This document shows positions 1 to 8,911 of a DNA stretch of 64,000 bases, piece after piece. Under the pieces are notes generated by a model that did not search any database, was not told where the DNA came from, and saw only the letters and a list, made by a program, of their open reading frames with translations. The stretch spans positions 1,674,001-1,738,000 of the forward strand of contig NZ_CP009451.1 of the NCBI RefSeq assembly GCF_000757825.1. The letters run 5' to 3'. Every line of letters starts with the position of its first letter. The stretch's first letter is position 1. Both the position numbers and the translations under genes were made by a program. Source of the DNA: Cedecea neteri. Its GTDB lineage: Bacteria > Pseudomonadota > Gammaproteobacteria > Enterobacterales > Enterobacteriaceae.

Positions 1-1
1 A

Positions 2-460
2 ATTAAGTCGCCGGTGATTGCCGGGTTCCTGATTGGCAAGATTAACCGCGCGCGTGAAGCGGGCCATCACCTGGCGCTTGCAGAGGAATGCCAGTTGCCG
101 GACAACCCGAACGAGCTGCAGGTGATGGCGCTGATTACCGCGCTGGGCAACCTGATAGAAAACGCGCTGGACGCGATGAGCGGCCAGCCTGACGGCGAAG
201 TCGGCGTCCTGCTGCATTACCAGAACGGCGTGCTGAGCGTCGAAGTGAGCGACGACGGGCCGGGCATCGAGCCGGACCATATTCAGTCTATTTTTGACAA
301 AGGCTACTCCACCAAAGGCGAGCAGCGTGGCGTAGGCCTGTTCCTCGCCCGGCAGCAGATTGAGCGGCTTGGCGGCAGTATTCAGGTGGAGTCAGAACCC
401 GGCGTCTTCACCCAATTCTTTGTGCAGTTACCCTGGGATAGTGAAAGGAACAATGCGTGA
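2..460 (+). CDS. Sensor histidine kinase, C-terminal part (DcuS/DpiB/CitA type), cut by window edge
   Basis: The reading frame is open from base 2, so the start lies outside the window. What remains is the ATP-binding half of a CitA/DcuS/DpiB-type kinase. It contains the end of the dimerisation helix (SPVIAGFLIGK, typical of this family), an N box (NLIENALDAM), a G1 box (DDGPGI) and a G2 box (GVGLFLARQ). Such kinases sense extracellular di- or tricarboxylates through a periplasmic PAS domain, which is not visible here. The stop overlaps the GTG start of the response regulator, so the two are translationally coupled. The neighbouring fumarate reductase, transporter and fumarase suggest a C4-dicarboxylate or tartrate signal. 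The ligand is inferred. Confidence 0.9.
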   Translation: MKSPVIAGFLIGKINRAREAGHHLALAEECQLPDNPNELQVMALITALGNLIENALDAMSGQPDGEVGVLLHYQNGVLSVEVSDDGPGIEPDHIQSIFDKGYSTKGEQRGVGLFLARQQIERLGGSIQVESEPGVFTQFFVQLPWDSERNNA

Positions 461-1176
461 TTAATGTCTTAATTGTTGATGATGATGCGATGGTCGCGGA
501 GCTTAACCGCGCCTACGTCAGCCAAATCCCGGGCTTTAGCTGCTGCGGTTCCGCCTCCACGCTGAAACAGGCGCGGGAGATGGTCAGCAACCCGGAGTTA
601 AAAATAGATTTAATTCTGCTGGATGTGTATATGCAGCAGGATAACGGCCTGGATCTGCTGCCTACGCTGCGTGAAGCGGGGCAAACCATCGACGTGATCG
701 TTATCTCGTCGGCGGCCGACGCGGCCACCATCCAGAAGTCGATGCACTACGGCGTGGTCGATTATCTGATTAAACCGTTCCAGTTCCCGCGCTTTGAAGA
801 GGCGCTAACCAACTGGCGCGAGAAGAAAAACCTGATGGGCACCCATAAGTATTATGAGCAGGCTGACGTCGACCGTCTGCTGCACGGTGGCTCGCCGGTG
901 GTGGCGGACGCCAAGCGCCTGCCGAAGGGGCTGACGCCGCAAACGCTGCGCACCATTTGCCAGTGGATCGACACGCACCCAACGGAAGAGTTCTCCACCG
1001 ACGAGCTGGCGGCGGCGGTGAATATCTCTCGCGTGTCATGCCGTAAGTATTTGATCTGGCTCGCACAGATTAATATTCTGTTCACCAGCATTCACTACGG
1101 CATGACCGGCCGCCCGGTTTACCGCTACCGCCTGCAGGTTGAGCAGCTTGGCCTGCTTAAGCAGTACTGCCAGTAA
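457..1176 (+). CDS. Response regulator, DcuR/DpiA (CitB) family
   Basis: This 239-residue regulator starts at a GTG that overlaps the kinase stop. It has an N-terminal receiver domain (acidic pocket D8-D10, phospho-acceptor D56 in LLDVYM, conserved K of IKPF) and a C-terminal helix-turn-helix (about residues 160-235, ending PVYRYRL) typical of DcuR and DpiA. It is the cognate partner of the upstream kinase. The likely targets are the adjacent divergent promoters in the 4964-5582 spacer. Its 3' end overlaps the 3' end of the convergent apbE gene by 20 bases. Confidence 0.92.
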   Translation: MINVLIVDDDAMVAELNRAYVSQIPGFSCCGSASTLKQAREMVSNPELKIDLILLDVYMQQDNGLDLLPTLREAGQTIDVIVISSAADAATIQKSMHYGVVDYLIKPFQFPRFEEALTNWREKKNLMGTHKYYEQADVDRLLHGGSPVVADAKRLPKGLTPQTLRTICQWIDTHPTEEFSTDELAAAVNISRVSCRKYLIWLAQINILFTSIHYGMTGRPVYRYRLQVEQLGLLKQYCQ

Positions 1177-2125
1177 TCAGTTGGTAGCCGTCAGCCAGTA
1201 ACGTAAAGCGGAACTGGCTGGCGGAAGAGAGAATAATCTCTCGCCTTTTGGTCACAAAAATCGCCTCGATATCGGGGCGATTTGCCAACACCGCACAGCC
1301 TTTTTCTACGCCCATGCCATAAATCAACGTGGTCCAGATATCCCCGTCTATGGAGTCGGTGGAAACGATCGTCACGCTATCAAGATCGTTGTCCAGCGGG
1401 TAGCCGGTACGCGGATCGAGAATGTGGTGATAGCGTTTGCCATCCAGTTCGAAATAGCGCTCGTAAACGCCGGACGTCACCACCGACTTGTTTGCCACCT
1501 CAATCACGCCCAGCATCTCGTCGGGGCCGCTAAACGGCTTTTTCAGGCCAATGGACCAGCCGCCTTCCGGCGAGCCCAGGGTCTGCACGTTGCCCCCGAG
1601 ATTAATCAGCCCCTGCTCCACGCCCTGGCGCTTCAGGAAGTCACGTACGCGGTCGGCAATATAGCCCTTGGCTATCGCGCCCAGATCGATTTCCATGCCG
1701 GTATGCGCCAGATAAACGCTGCCTTCGGCTTCGTCCAGCACCACCTGATGCGGCTGCGTGCGCGGCAGCAGCGCGGCAATATCCTGCTCCGGCGGGACGC
1801 TGTCGCCCTTGAAGCCAATCTTCCAGCGTTTCACCAGCGGGCCGATGGCCAGATTAAAGATACTGTCGGGAAACAGGCTGGCGGCTTTCGCGCACTTAAT
1901 AAGCTCAAACACCGGGCGGCTGACGGTGACCGGGTGCCTGCCCGCGGCGTGATTAATGCTCATCACCTGGGATTCGGCCCGGTTAACGGTCAGGAGGTCT
2001 TCGTATTGTTTAATCAGGCGGAACACCTGAGAGGCGAGCGTTTCGTTATGTTCGAACAGTTTGAGGAGGATGGGCGAACCCATTAATACCGCGGAGTACC
2101 CGTAAACACCTTCGGTTTGTGACAT
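1157..2125 (-). CDS. apbE: Cytoplasmic FAD:protein FMN transferase (ApbE family)
   Basis: The 322-residue protein belongs to the ApbE family, which moves FMN from FAD onto a Ser/Thr of a target protein. I chose the start at MSQTEG because an AAAGGAG ribosome site sits just upstream; the longer frame adds 17 residues. There is no signal peptide or lipobox, so it should act in the cytoplasm, unlike the usual periplasmic ApbE lipoproteins. Visible motifs are GAIAKGYIADRV and the metal-site region DGDIWTTLIYGM. It lies 57 bases downstream of the fumarate reductase gene on the same strand, and that enzyme carries an ApbE acceptor motif, so the pair form a modifier-substrate operon. Confidence 0.92.
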   Translation of the reverse strand: MSQTEGVYGYSAVLMGSPILLKLFEHNETLASQVFRLIKQYEDLLTVNRAESQVMSINHAAGRHPVTVSRPVFELIKCAKAASLFPDSIFNLAIGPLVKRWKIGFKGDSVPPEQDIAALLPRTQPHQVVLDEAEGSVYLAHTGMEIDLGAIAKGYIADRVRDFLKRQGVEQGLINLGGNVQTLGSPEGGWSIGLKKPFSGPDEMLGVIEVANKSVVTSGVYERYFELDGKRYHHILDPRTGYPLDNDLDSVTIVSTDSIDGDIWTTLIYGMGVEKGCAVLANRPDIEAIFVTKRREIILSSASQFRFTLLADGYQLITGSTA

Positions 2126-2182
2126 AGCGGCTCCTTTAGCTGAAAGGGTTGCGCCCCGGCACTGGCCGGAGCGCATTCGGGC

Positions 2183-4963
2183 TTAGCGTTTTGCCCAGCT
2201 TGCCGCCTGATGGCCCGCCAGGGTACCAAAGACAATAATATCAGCCACCGCGTTACCGCCGATGCGGTTCCCGCCGTGAATCCCACCGGCCACTTCACCC
2301 GCGGCGAACACGCCAGGGATAACCTGATGCTGTTTATCCAGCACTTCGGTTTCAGCGTTGATGGTCACGCCGCCCATGGTGTGGTGCACCCCTGGGGCGA
2401 TACGGATGGCGTGGAACGGGCCATCTTTAATCGGGTTACGCAGCGCGGTTTTACGGCCAAAATCTTCGTCGTACTGATTTTCCACGAAGCCGTTGTAACG
2501 CTCAAGCGTGGCGAGGAACGTGTGGTAATCCATGCCGAGTTTTTCCGCCAGCTCGCGTGGACCTTCAGCGCTAACCACAAAGCCTTTGGCGATGTACTCA
2601 TCCGCCGCTTTGTTTTTAGTGCGCACGTTCTCGTCGAACACGATATAAGCGAATTTCTCCGGCAGCGCGATAATCTGCGCCGACACTTTATCGCGGGTTT
2701 CCATTTCGTTAAAGAAACGGCTGCCTTTCTGGTTCACGAGGATAGCCCCGCCGCCGCGAATGGACTCAGAAATCAGGTACGACGTGGTTTGCTCTACGGT
2801 TGGGTGAATCTGAATTTCGCCCATATCCACCGTGCCGGCACCCAGTTTTTCCAGCAGGGCGATACCGCCGCCGGTCGCGCCTTTATGGTTAGTAGTTACA
2901 AACCCTTCCAGGTCAGGACGGTATTTCACCACCATCTGGCTGTTGGCGCTGAAGCCGCCGGTCGCCACGATAACGCTTTTCGCGTGCACCGTGAGCGCTT
3001 CGTTTTCGTCCGTCAGCAGCGCTACGCCGCTCACCGCGCCCTGCTCAAACAGAATGTCCGTTACCGCCGTTTCCATCAGCACGTCGATGCTGCGTTTGTT
3101 GATGTTACGCAGCAGGCCGCTGATCAGATAGCCGCCAACCGCCGATCCGTCGCGAGGGCGGTGGGTACGGTCAATGCTCATCCCGCCGGTGGTGGTGATG
3201 TCGTTCAGCATGATGCCGCGATCCGCCAGCCACTCAATCGCCTGCGGGGCGTTTTCCACAAAGCGGTGCAGCAGCTCAGGGTTGTTTTTGTTGTAGCCGC
3301 CCTTCAGGGTTTCGGCGTAGAACAGCTCTTTGCTGTCGAAAATGCCTTTTACGCGCTGGAAGCGAGTTTCCGCCGCGTTCATCCCGGCTGAAGCCTTAAC
3401 GGTGTTCCCGCCGATGGACGGCATTTTCTCAACGATCAGAACGCTGGCACCTTCGTCATGCGCCTGAATCGCCGCCGCCAGACCGGCACCGCCGCTGCCT
3501 ACGACCACAACGTCGTAGCTCTGCGGGGCGCTAACGCCGCCGCTTTCTTCAAACGCCTGCTGTTTGCTGGATTTCACCATCGCTTTAGAAACGGCTTTTT
3601 TCACCGCTTCGCTCTGGGACGTTGCGCCAGAAATGGCGTCCACAAACGGCGAGTTAGCGGTCAGAATGCGGGTACGAATTTCTTCGAAGTTAGTGGTGAA
3701 TTCAACGTCGTCCTGTGGGCCAGAGGCCAGCGCGATATCGGCGATACGATCGCTGTCTAAGCTGACGTTGATCACCAGCTGGTTGACGTCATCGCTAACG
3801 GTTTCTTCGAAAATCCCCGGTTTGAACTTAGAGGCGCCGCCCATGCTCATGTCGCGGATCATCGCCTCGACCAGCGAGAAGCGCCACAGCGGCTCAGGGA
3901 TGGTCAGCTCTTCACGTTTGGTGCTGTCGATAAACAGATCCAGCACTTCGCCGTTGGCGATGCGGGCAGTCCAGTCCGGGTAGGCGATGCAGGCGCGGCC
4001 TACGGCCACGAGGTCATAACCGTGCTCCAGCGCGGTTTCCACGTCGGAAGCATTCACGATGCCGCCCACGCCCATCACCGGGATCTGCGCCAGCGCCTCT
4101 GAACGCATTTCGCAGTATTTGTTGATCAGCGGCGTTGGGTCAGTGGTGTCGTTGATCGACGGACGCAGCGAGTAGCCCAGGGAGAAGTGCAGGTAGTCCA
4201 GACCGCGAGCGGCCAGTTTTTCCAGCAGGTACATGGTGTCGTCAAAGCGAATCCCAGGGACTTCAAGCTCTTCCGGGGAGAAGCGATAGCCGATGATGAA
4301 CGCGTCGTCGGCGTACTGGCGCACCATTTGATGGGTGATATCCAGCACAGCGAGCGGGAACTTAGCGCGGTTGTCGCGGCTGCCGCCCCATTCGTCGTCG
4401 CGCTGGTTTGAGTTCGGGGAATAGAACTGCTGGATCAGGTAGGTGTTTGCGCCGTGAATTTCCACGCCGTCAAAACCGGCCTGAATTGCGCGGCGAACGG
4501 CGTCACCGAATTTGCCCACCATGCCTGCCACTTCTTCAGTGGTCAGGGCGTTCGGCGTAGCTGCGCCGTCACGAGGTGCAGCCAGCGCGCTTGGCGCAAC
4601 CGGCGTACGGCCACCGATGAGCTTAGGGTCGACCATGCGGCCGCCGTGGTAAATCTGCAGCAGTGCTCTGGAGCCTTCACCCTTAATCGCGGAGGCGATT
4701 TTCGCCAGTCCGGCAATTTTCTCGTCGTTATCAATCCCGATAGCGCCCGGGAAAGCGAGGCCCAGATCGTCAATAAAACAGCATTCCACCACGATGGTGC
4801 CGATGCTGCCGGCGCGTACGCGGTAGTATTCCACCAGCTCTTCGGTCACGGTGCCATCAAAATACCCGGTACAGGTGGTCATCGGTGCCATTAACAGACG
4901 ATTTTTTAACGCCGTACCGTTAGGTAAAGTAAATGGGCTTAACATGTGTTTGTCGGTGCTCAT
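2183..4963 (-). CDS. Soluble NADH:fumarate reductase with OYE-like, FMN-bind and FAD domains
   Basis: Three domains are visible in 926 residues: an Old-Yellow-Enzyme-like NADH:flavin oxidoreductase barrel (about 5-350), an FMN_bind segment (about 375-460) and a fumarate reductase/flavocytochrome c flavoprotein domain (about 480-926; FAD motif GSGGAGLAAA at 489-498). The FMN_bind segment has D442-AISGA-T448, which fits the ApbE target pattern DgxtsAT, so T448 should carry covalent FMN. There is no signal peptide. The architecture matches the cytoplasmic NADH-dependent fumarate reductase characterised in Klebsiella pneumoniae. It would let the cell dispose of reducing power on fumarate without a membrane quinol step. 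A related acceptor such as acrylate or urocanate cannot be excluded. Confidence 0.9.
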   Translation of the reverse strand: MSTDKHMLSPFTLPNGTALKNRLLMAPMTTCTGYFDGTVTEELVEYYRVRAGSIGTIVVECCFIDDLGLAFPGAIGIDNDEKIAGLAKIASAIKGEGSRALLQIYHGGRMVDPKLIGGRTPVAPSALAAPRDGAATPNALTTEEVAGMVGKFGDAVRRAIQAGFDGVEIHGANTYLIQQFYSPNSNQRDDEWGGSRDNRAKFPLAVLDITHQMVRQYADDAFIIGYRFSPEELEVPGIRFDDTMYLLEKLAARGLDYLHFSLGYSLRPSINDTTDPTPLINKYCEMRSEALAQIPVMGVGGIVNASDVETALEHGYDLVAVGRACIAYPDWTARIANGEVLDLFIDSTKREELTIPEPLWRFSLVEAMIRDMSMGGASKFKPGIFEETVSDDVNQLVINVSLDSDRIADIALASGPQDDVEFTTNFEEIRTRILTANSPFVDAISGATSQSEAVKKAVSKAMVKSSKQQAFEESGGVSAPQSYDVVVVGSGGAGLAAAIQAHDEGASVLIVEKMPSIGGNTVKASAGMNAAETRFQRVKGIFDSKELFYAETLKGGYNKNNPELLHRFVENAPQAIEWLADRGIMLNDITTTGGMSIDRTHRPRDGSAVGGYLISGLLRNINKRSIDVLMETAVTDILFEQGAVSGVALLTDENEALTVHAKSVIVATGGFSANSQMVVKYRPDLEGFVTTNHKGATGGGIALLEKLGAGTVDMGEIQIHPTVEQTTSYLISESIRGGGAILVNQKGSRFFNEMETRDKVSAQIIALPEKFAYIVFDENVRTKNKAADEYIAKGFVVSAEGPRELAEKLGMDYHTFLATLERYNGFVENQYDEDFGRKTALRNPIKDGPFHAIRIAPGVHHTMGGVTINAETEVLDKQHQVIPGVFAAGEVAGGIHGGNRIGGNAVADIIVFGTLAGHQAASWAKR

Positions 4964-5582
4964 AATGTCGACTCCAAACTTTAAATTTTAAAACTGAGAA
5001 TTGGGTTGCTGGCACTATTTTCATTCTGGTTATTGGCCATTTCGCATATCAACAATATAAGACTATTTTTAGTTACCAAACTATTTACGTTAGTTTAAAA
5101 ACTATTGAAGAACGGTGATAACACAATTACCCACAACGTGTTATTAATTAAAATATAAAAGATAACAGATTATTAAATTAATATAACATTTCAGTTACCT
5201 TGCTCACGAACAACAAAAACACAAGCCAGGCCTTACAAGGAGCGGAATCGAGTCAGCTTGAACCACTAAAAATGGACTTAAAGGCGCATTTTTAATGATC
5301 AAATTGATAACTTTTTTGCGTAAATAACCCTGCAAACAGGCGAACTATTATTTTTTTATAAAAGAATAAACAGAATGCTGTTTCTTGATCTCGATCAATT
5401 GTCATATACCCCGAAAGCGCAATATATAATTATCCAAAGAATTTAATTCACCGCTGATAAAAAGCGATGAATGGTTATTTCCGCTACAACCAGAAAACAA
5501 CATTTAATTAATAAAGAAAGTTTAAAAACTAAAGTAAGCGGAAATAAAAACAGAATCCTTAACTCCTTATAACGGTGTCATT
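4964..5582 (+). promoter_or_regulatory. Divergent AT-rich control region between fumarate reductase and DASS transporter genes
   Basis: This 619-base spacer has no convincing coding frame and is much more AT-rich than its flanks. It separates the divergent reductase-apbE operon and transporter-fumarase operon, so it should hold both promoters. A perfect FNR box lies at 5385-5398 (separate entry). AT-rich runs around 5030-5190 are plausible sites for the neighbouring DcuR-like regulator, but I see no defined motif there. Confidence 0.7.
5385..5430 (+). promoter_or_regulatory. FNR-dependent class II promoter of the transporter-fumarase operon
   Basis: TTGATCTCGATCAA at 5385-5398 is a perfect match to the FNR consensus TTGAT-N4-ATCAA. 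A TATAAT at 5425-5430 follows, placing the FNR centre about 41-45 bases before the expected start point. That is the class II activation geometry. The inference is anaerobic induction of the downstream transporter and fumarase. Confidence 0.8.
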
Positions 5583-7094
5583 ATGAGTGTAATAACCACC
5601 AATCTACCGCCGCTCAACGAGAGCACTAAAAAAGCAGGCAGCAACAAACGTTGGCTGATGATGGCGCTGCCCGTCATTGTGGCATTGTTGCTGCTGTTGG
5701 TTCCGGTTCCGGACGGCCTGCCGCCGTACGCCTGGCACTTCTTTGCTGTCTTCGTCGGCGTCATCGTCGGGCTTATCTTCGAGCCGCTGCCGGGCGCCGT
5801 TATCGGCCTGACCGGGATCGTCGTCATTTCGCTCGGCAGCCAGTGGCTGCTGTTCAGCCCGGAGCAAATGGCCGACCCGAAATTCAAGCTGGCAGGTGCC
5901 TCCTTTAAATGGGCGGTCAGCGGCTTCGGTAACTCTACCGTCTGGCTTATCTTCGGCGCGTTTATGTTCGCCGCCGGCTACGATAAAACCCAGTTTGGCC
6001 GTCGCCTGGCGCTGATTCTGGTGAAATACCTTGGCCGTCGCAGCCTGACGCTGGGCTACGCCATTGCCTTCGCCGACCTGCTGCTGGCGCCGTTTACCCC
6101 GTCCAACACCGCACGTAGCGGCGGGACAATCTACCCGATTATCGCCAACCTGCCGCCGCTGTACGGCTCTAAACCTAACGACCCGAGCGCACGTAAAATC
6201 GGTTCTTACCTGATGTGGGTGGCGATTACCGCAGCCTGTATCACCAGCTCAATGTTCCTCTCTGCCCTGGCCCCTAACCTGCTGGCGCTGGCGCTGGTGA
6301 AAAGCATCGTCGGGATCAACATCTCCTGGGGCATGTGGTTCCTCGCCTTCCTGCCGCTTGGCCTGCTGTTACTGCTGACCATGCCGCTGCTGGCCTACTG
6401 GCTCTACCCGCCTGAAGTGAAAGTGAACGACGAAGTGCCGAAATGGGCGAGCCGTGAGCTGGAAAAACTGGGCAAACTGTCCCGCAACGAAATCCTGCTG
6501 CTGGTGTTCGTCTGCTCCGCGCTGGTGATGTGGATCTTCGCGGCAAGCTGGATTGAGCCTGCGCTGGCTGCCCTGCTGGTTATCGTCCTGATGCTGTGGA
6601 CCGGCGTCCTGAACTGGAACGACATCACCAATAACAAAGCGGCGTGGAACACCTTCGTCTGGTTCGCCACCCTGGTTGCCCTGGCCGATGGTCTGTCTTC
6701 TACCGGCTTCATCTCCTGGTTAGGTAAAGAAGGCGGCGCGCTGATGACCGGCATCGCCCCTGGCACCGCGACCATCGTGCTGCTGCTGGCGTTCTACCTG
6801 CTGCACTACCTGTTTGCGAGCACCACCGCGCATACCACCGCGCTGCTGCCGGCGATGCTGACCATCGCCTCCACCATTCCGGGCATGAATATGGAAGTGT
6901 TCTGTCTGCTGATGGTGACCTCGCTGGGTATCATGGGCATCATCACCCCGTACGGCACCGGCCCGAGCCCTATCTACTACGGTAGCGGCTACCTGCCAAC
7001 CAAAGATTACTGGCGCCTGGGCACCATCTTCGGCGGCCTGTTCCTGGTCGCGCTGCTGGTGATTGGTTATCCGTGGATGTCCCTGATGTTCTGA
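5583..7094 (+). CDS. DASS-family dicarboxylate transporter (TtdT/CitT type antiporter)
   Basis: A 503-residue protein with about twelve hydrophobic segments, belonging to the divalent anion:sodium symporter family. The substrate motif SNT occurs in PFTPSNTARSGGTIYPI, and a second half-site loop reads GTGPSPIYYGSGYL. Relatives in enterobacteria (CitT, TtdT) exchange citrate or tartrate for succinate under anaerobic conditions. With a fumarate reductase and fumarase on either side, it probably imports malate, tartrate or fumarate in exchange for succinate. The exact substrate is inferred. It is transcribed from the FNR-type promoter and followed by a hairpin before the fumarase gene. Confidence 0.88.
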   Translation: MSVITTNLPPLNESTKKAGSNKRWLMMALPVIVALLLLLVPVPDGLPPYAWHFFAVFVGVIVGLIFEPLPGAVIGLTGIVVISLGSQWLLFSPEQMADPKFKLAGASFKWAVSGFGNSTVWLIFGAFMFAAGYDKTQFGRRLALILVKYLGRRSLTLGYAIAFADLLLAPFTPSNTARSGGTIYPIIANLPPLYGSKPNDPSARKIGSYLMWVAITAACITSSMFLSALAPNLLALALVKSIVGINISWGMWFLAFLPLGLLLLLTMPLLAYWLYPPEVKVNDEVPKWASRELEKLGKLSRNEILLLVFVCSALVMWIFAASWIEPALAALLVIVLMLWTGVLNWNDITNNKAAWNTFVWFATLVALADGLSSTGFISWLGKEGGALMTGIAPGTATIVLLLAFYLLHYLFASTTAHTTALLPAMLTIASTIPGMNMEVFCLLMVTSLGIMGIITPYGTGPSPIYYGSGYLPTKDYWRLGTIFGGLFLVALLVIGYPWMSLMF

Positions 7095-7100
7095 TTTAAA

Positions 7101-7135
7101 GCCGCTGGAGGGTGACCTCCGGCGGTTTATTTTTA
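7101..7135 (+). terminator. Intercistronic hairpin between transporter and fumarase genes
   Basis: GCCGCTGGAGG pairs with CCTCCGGCGGT across a GTGA loop, with two G-T pairs, and is followed by a short T-rich tract. It may be a leaky terminator or an mRNA-stabilising stem that lowers expression of the downstream fumarase relative to the transporter. Confidence 0.55.
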
Positions 7136-7149
7136 TGGAGTAATGAGCT

Positions 7150-8799
7150 ATGTCGAACAAACCTTTTGTTTACCAAAATCCCTTCCCGCTGGCGCATGAC
7201 GACACCGAATATTACCTGTTAACCCGCGACCACGTTTCCGTCAGCGAATTTGAAGGCCAGTCCATTCTTAAGGTGGATCCTCAGGCGCTGACCCTGCTGG
7301 CACAGCAGGCGTTTCACGATGCGGCTTTTATGCTGCGCCCGGCCCATCAGCAGCAGGTGGCGAGCATCCTGAGCGACCCGGAAGCCAGCGAAAACGACAA
7401 ATACGTCGCGCTGCAGTTCCTGCGTAACTCCGAAATCTCGGCCAAAGGCATTCTGCCAACCTGCCAGGACACCGGCACCGCCATCATCATGGGTAAAAAA
7501 GGCCAGCGCGTCTGGACCGGCGGCGGCGATGAAGCGGCGCTGTCTCAGGGCGTGTACAACACCTATATTGAAGATAACCTGCGCTACTCTCAGAACGCGG
7601 CGCTGGATATGTACAAAGAGGTGAATACCGGCACCAACCTGCCAGCGCAGATTGACCTCTACAGCGTGGACGGCGACGAATACAAATTCCTGTGTGTGGC
7701 TAAAGGCGGCGGTTCGGCCAACAAAACCTATCTCTACCAGGAAACCAAAGCGCTGATCACCCCGGCGAAGCTGAAAAATTACCTGGTTGAGAAAATGCGT
7801 ACCCTGGGCACCGCAGCCTGCCCGCCGTACCACGTGGCGTTTGTTATCGGCGGCACCTCCGCTGAATCTACGCTGAAAACCGTGAAGCTGGCGTCGACCC
7901 ATTACTACGACGGTCTGCCAACCGAAGGCAACGAGCACGGCCAGGCGTTCCGCGACGTGCAGCTTGAACAAGAACTGCTGGAAGAAGCGCAGAAGCTCGG
8001 CCTGGGCGCCCAGTTCGGCGGCAAATACTTCGCCCACGACATCCGCGTGGTTCGCCTGCCGCGTCACGGCGCATCCTGCCCGATCGGCATGGGCGTCTCC
8101 TGCTCCGCCGACCGTAACATCAAGGCGAAAATCAACAAAGACGGCATCTGGATTGAGAAACTGGAAAGCAACCCAGGCAAATACATTCCGGAAGCATTGC
8201 GTCAGGCCGGGGAAGGCGAAGCGGTGAAAGTGAACCTGAACCGCCCGATGAACGAGATCCTCGCTCAGCTGTCCGGGTTCCCTGTTTCCACCCGTCTGTC
8301 GCTCAGCGGCACCATCATCGTGGCGCGTGACATCGCCCACGCGAAGCTGAAAGAGCGCCTGGACAACGGGGAAGAGCTGCCGCAGTACGTGAAAGATCAC
8401 CCGATTTACTACGCGGGCCCGGCTAAAACGCCTGAAGGTTATGCCTCTGGTTCCCTGGGCCCAACCACCGCAGGCCGCATGGATTCCTACGTGGATCAGC
8501 TGCAGGCCAACGGCGGCAGCATGGTAATGCTGGCCAAAGGTAACCGCAGCCAGCAGGTGACGGACGCCTGCCACAAACACGGCGGCTTCTACCTCGGCAG
8601 CATCGGCGGCCCGGCTGCCGTACTGGCGCAAAACAGCATCAAGAGCCTTGAACTGGTGGAATACCCTGAGCTGGGTATGGAAGCCATCTGGAAAATCGAA
8701 GTGGAAGACTTCCCGGCGTTTATCCTGGTGGATGACAAAGGCAACGACTTCTTCCAGCAGATCCAGAACAAACAGTGCGCGGGCTGTAACAAACACTGA
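7150..8799 (+). CDS. fumB: Class I iron-sulfur fumarate hydratase (FumA/FumB type)
   Basis: At 549 residues this has the length of FumA/FumB (548) and their characteristic N-terminus. Class I fumarases carry an oxygen-sensitive [4Fe-4S] cluster and interconvert malate and fumarate. Cysteines in [10 protein letters not shown] and [13 protein letters not shown] are in the family's conserved positions. The start follows a GGAG site nine bases upstream. Its place behind an FNR-controlled dicarboxylate transporter and beside a fumarate reductase favours the anaerobic FumB role, dehydrating malate to fumarate for use as electron acceptor. FumA and FumB cannot be separated by sequence alone here. 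Confidence 0.93.
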   Translation: MSNKPFVYQNPFPLAHDDTEYYLLTRDHVSVSEFEGQSILKVDPQALTLLAQQAFHDAAFMLRPAHQQQVASILSDPEASENDKYVALQFLRNSEISAKGILPTCQDTGTAIIMGKKGQRVWTGGGDEAALSQGVYNTYIEDNLRYSQNAALDMYKEVNTGTNLPAQIDLYSVDGDEYKFLCVAKGGGSANKTYLYQETKALITPAKLKNYLVEKMRTLGTAACPPYHVAFVIGGTSAESTLKTVKLASTHYYDGLPTEGNEHGQAFRDVQLEQELLEEAQKLGLGAQFGGKYFAHDIRVVRLPRHGASCPIGMGVSCSADRNIKAKINKDGIWIEKLESNPGKYIPEALRQAGEGEAVKVNLNRPMNEILAQLSGFPVSTRLSLSGTIIVARDIAHAKLKERLDNGEELPQYVKDHPIYYAGPAKTPEGYASGSLGPTTAGRMDSYVDQLQANGGSMVMLAKGNRSQQVTDACHKHGGFYLGSIGGPAAVLAQNSIKSLELVEYPELGMEAIWKIEVEDFPAFILVDDKGNDFFQQIQNKQCAGCNKH

Positions 8800-8819
8800 G
8801 TTTTCTAAAAGCTGAACAA

Positions 8820-8849
8820 GACGGGCACACAAGCGCCCGTCTTTTTTTT
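8820..8849 (+). terminator. Rho-independent terminator after fumarase gene
   Basis: The GACGGGC / GCCCGTC stem is followed by eight T residues, 20 bases after the fumarase stop. It closes the transporter-fumarase operon. Confidence 0.92.
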
Positions 8850-8911
8850 GCCTAAAAGTTACTCCATACTGAAGCCCACGTTTTAACCCGTCGCCGACAA
8901 AAGGACTCCGC

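Noticed and set aside
2210..3391. A 393-codon open frame antisense to the fumarate reductase gene
   Set aside because: Antisense shadow of a strongly supported flavoprotein; composition is abnormal and no family is recognisable.
5290..5315. Second FNR box near TGATCAAATTGATAA
   Set aside because: The half-sites do not have the TTGAT-N4-ATCAA spacing.
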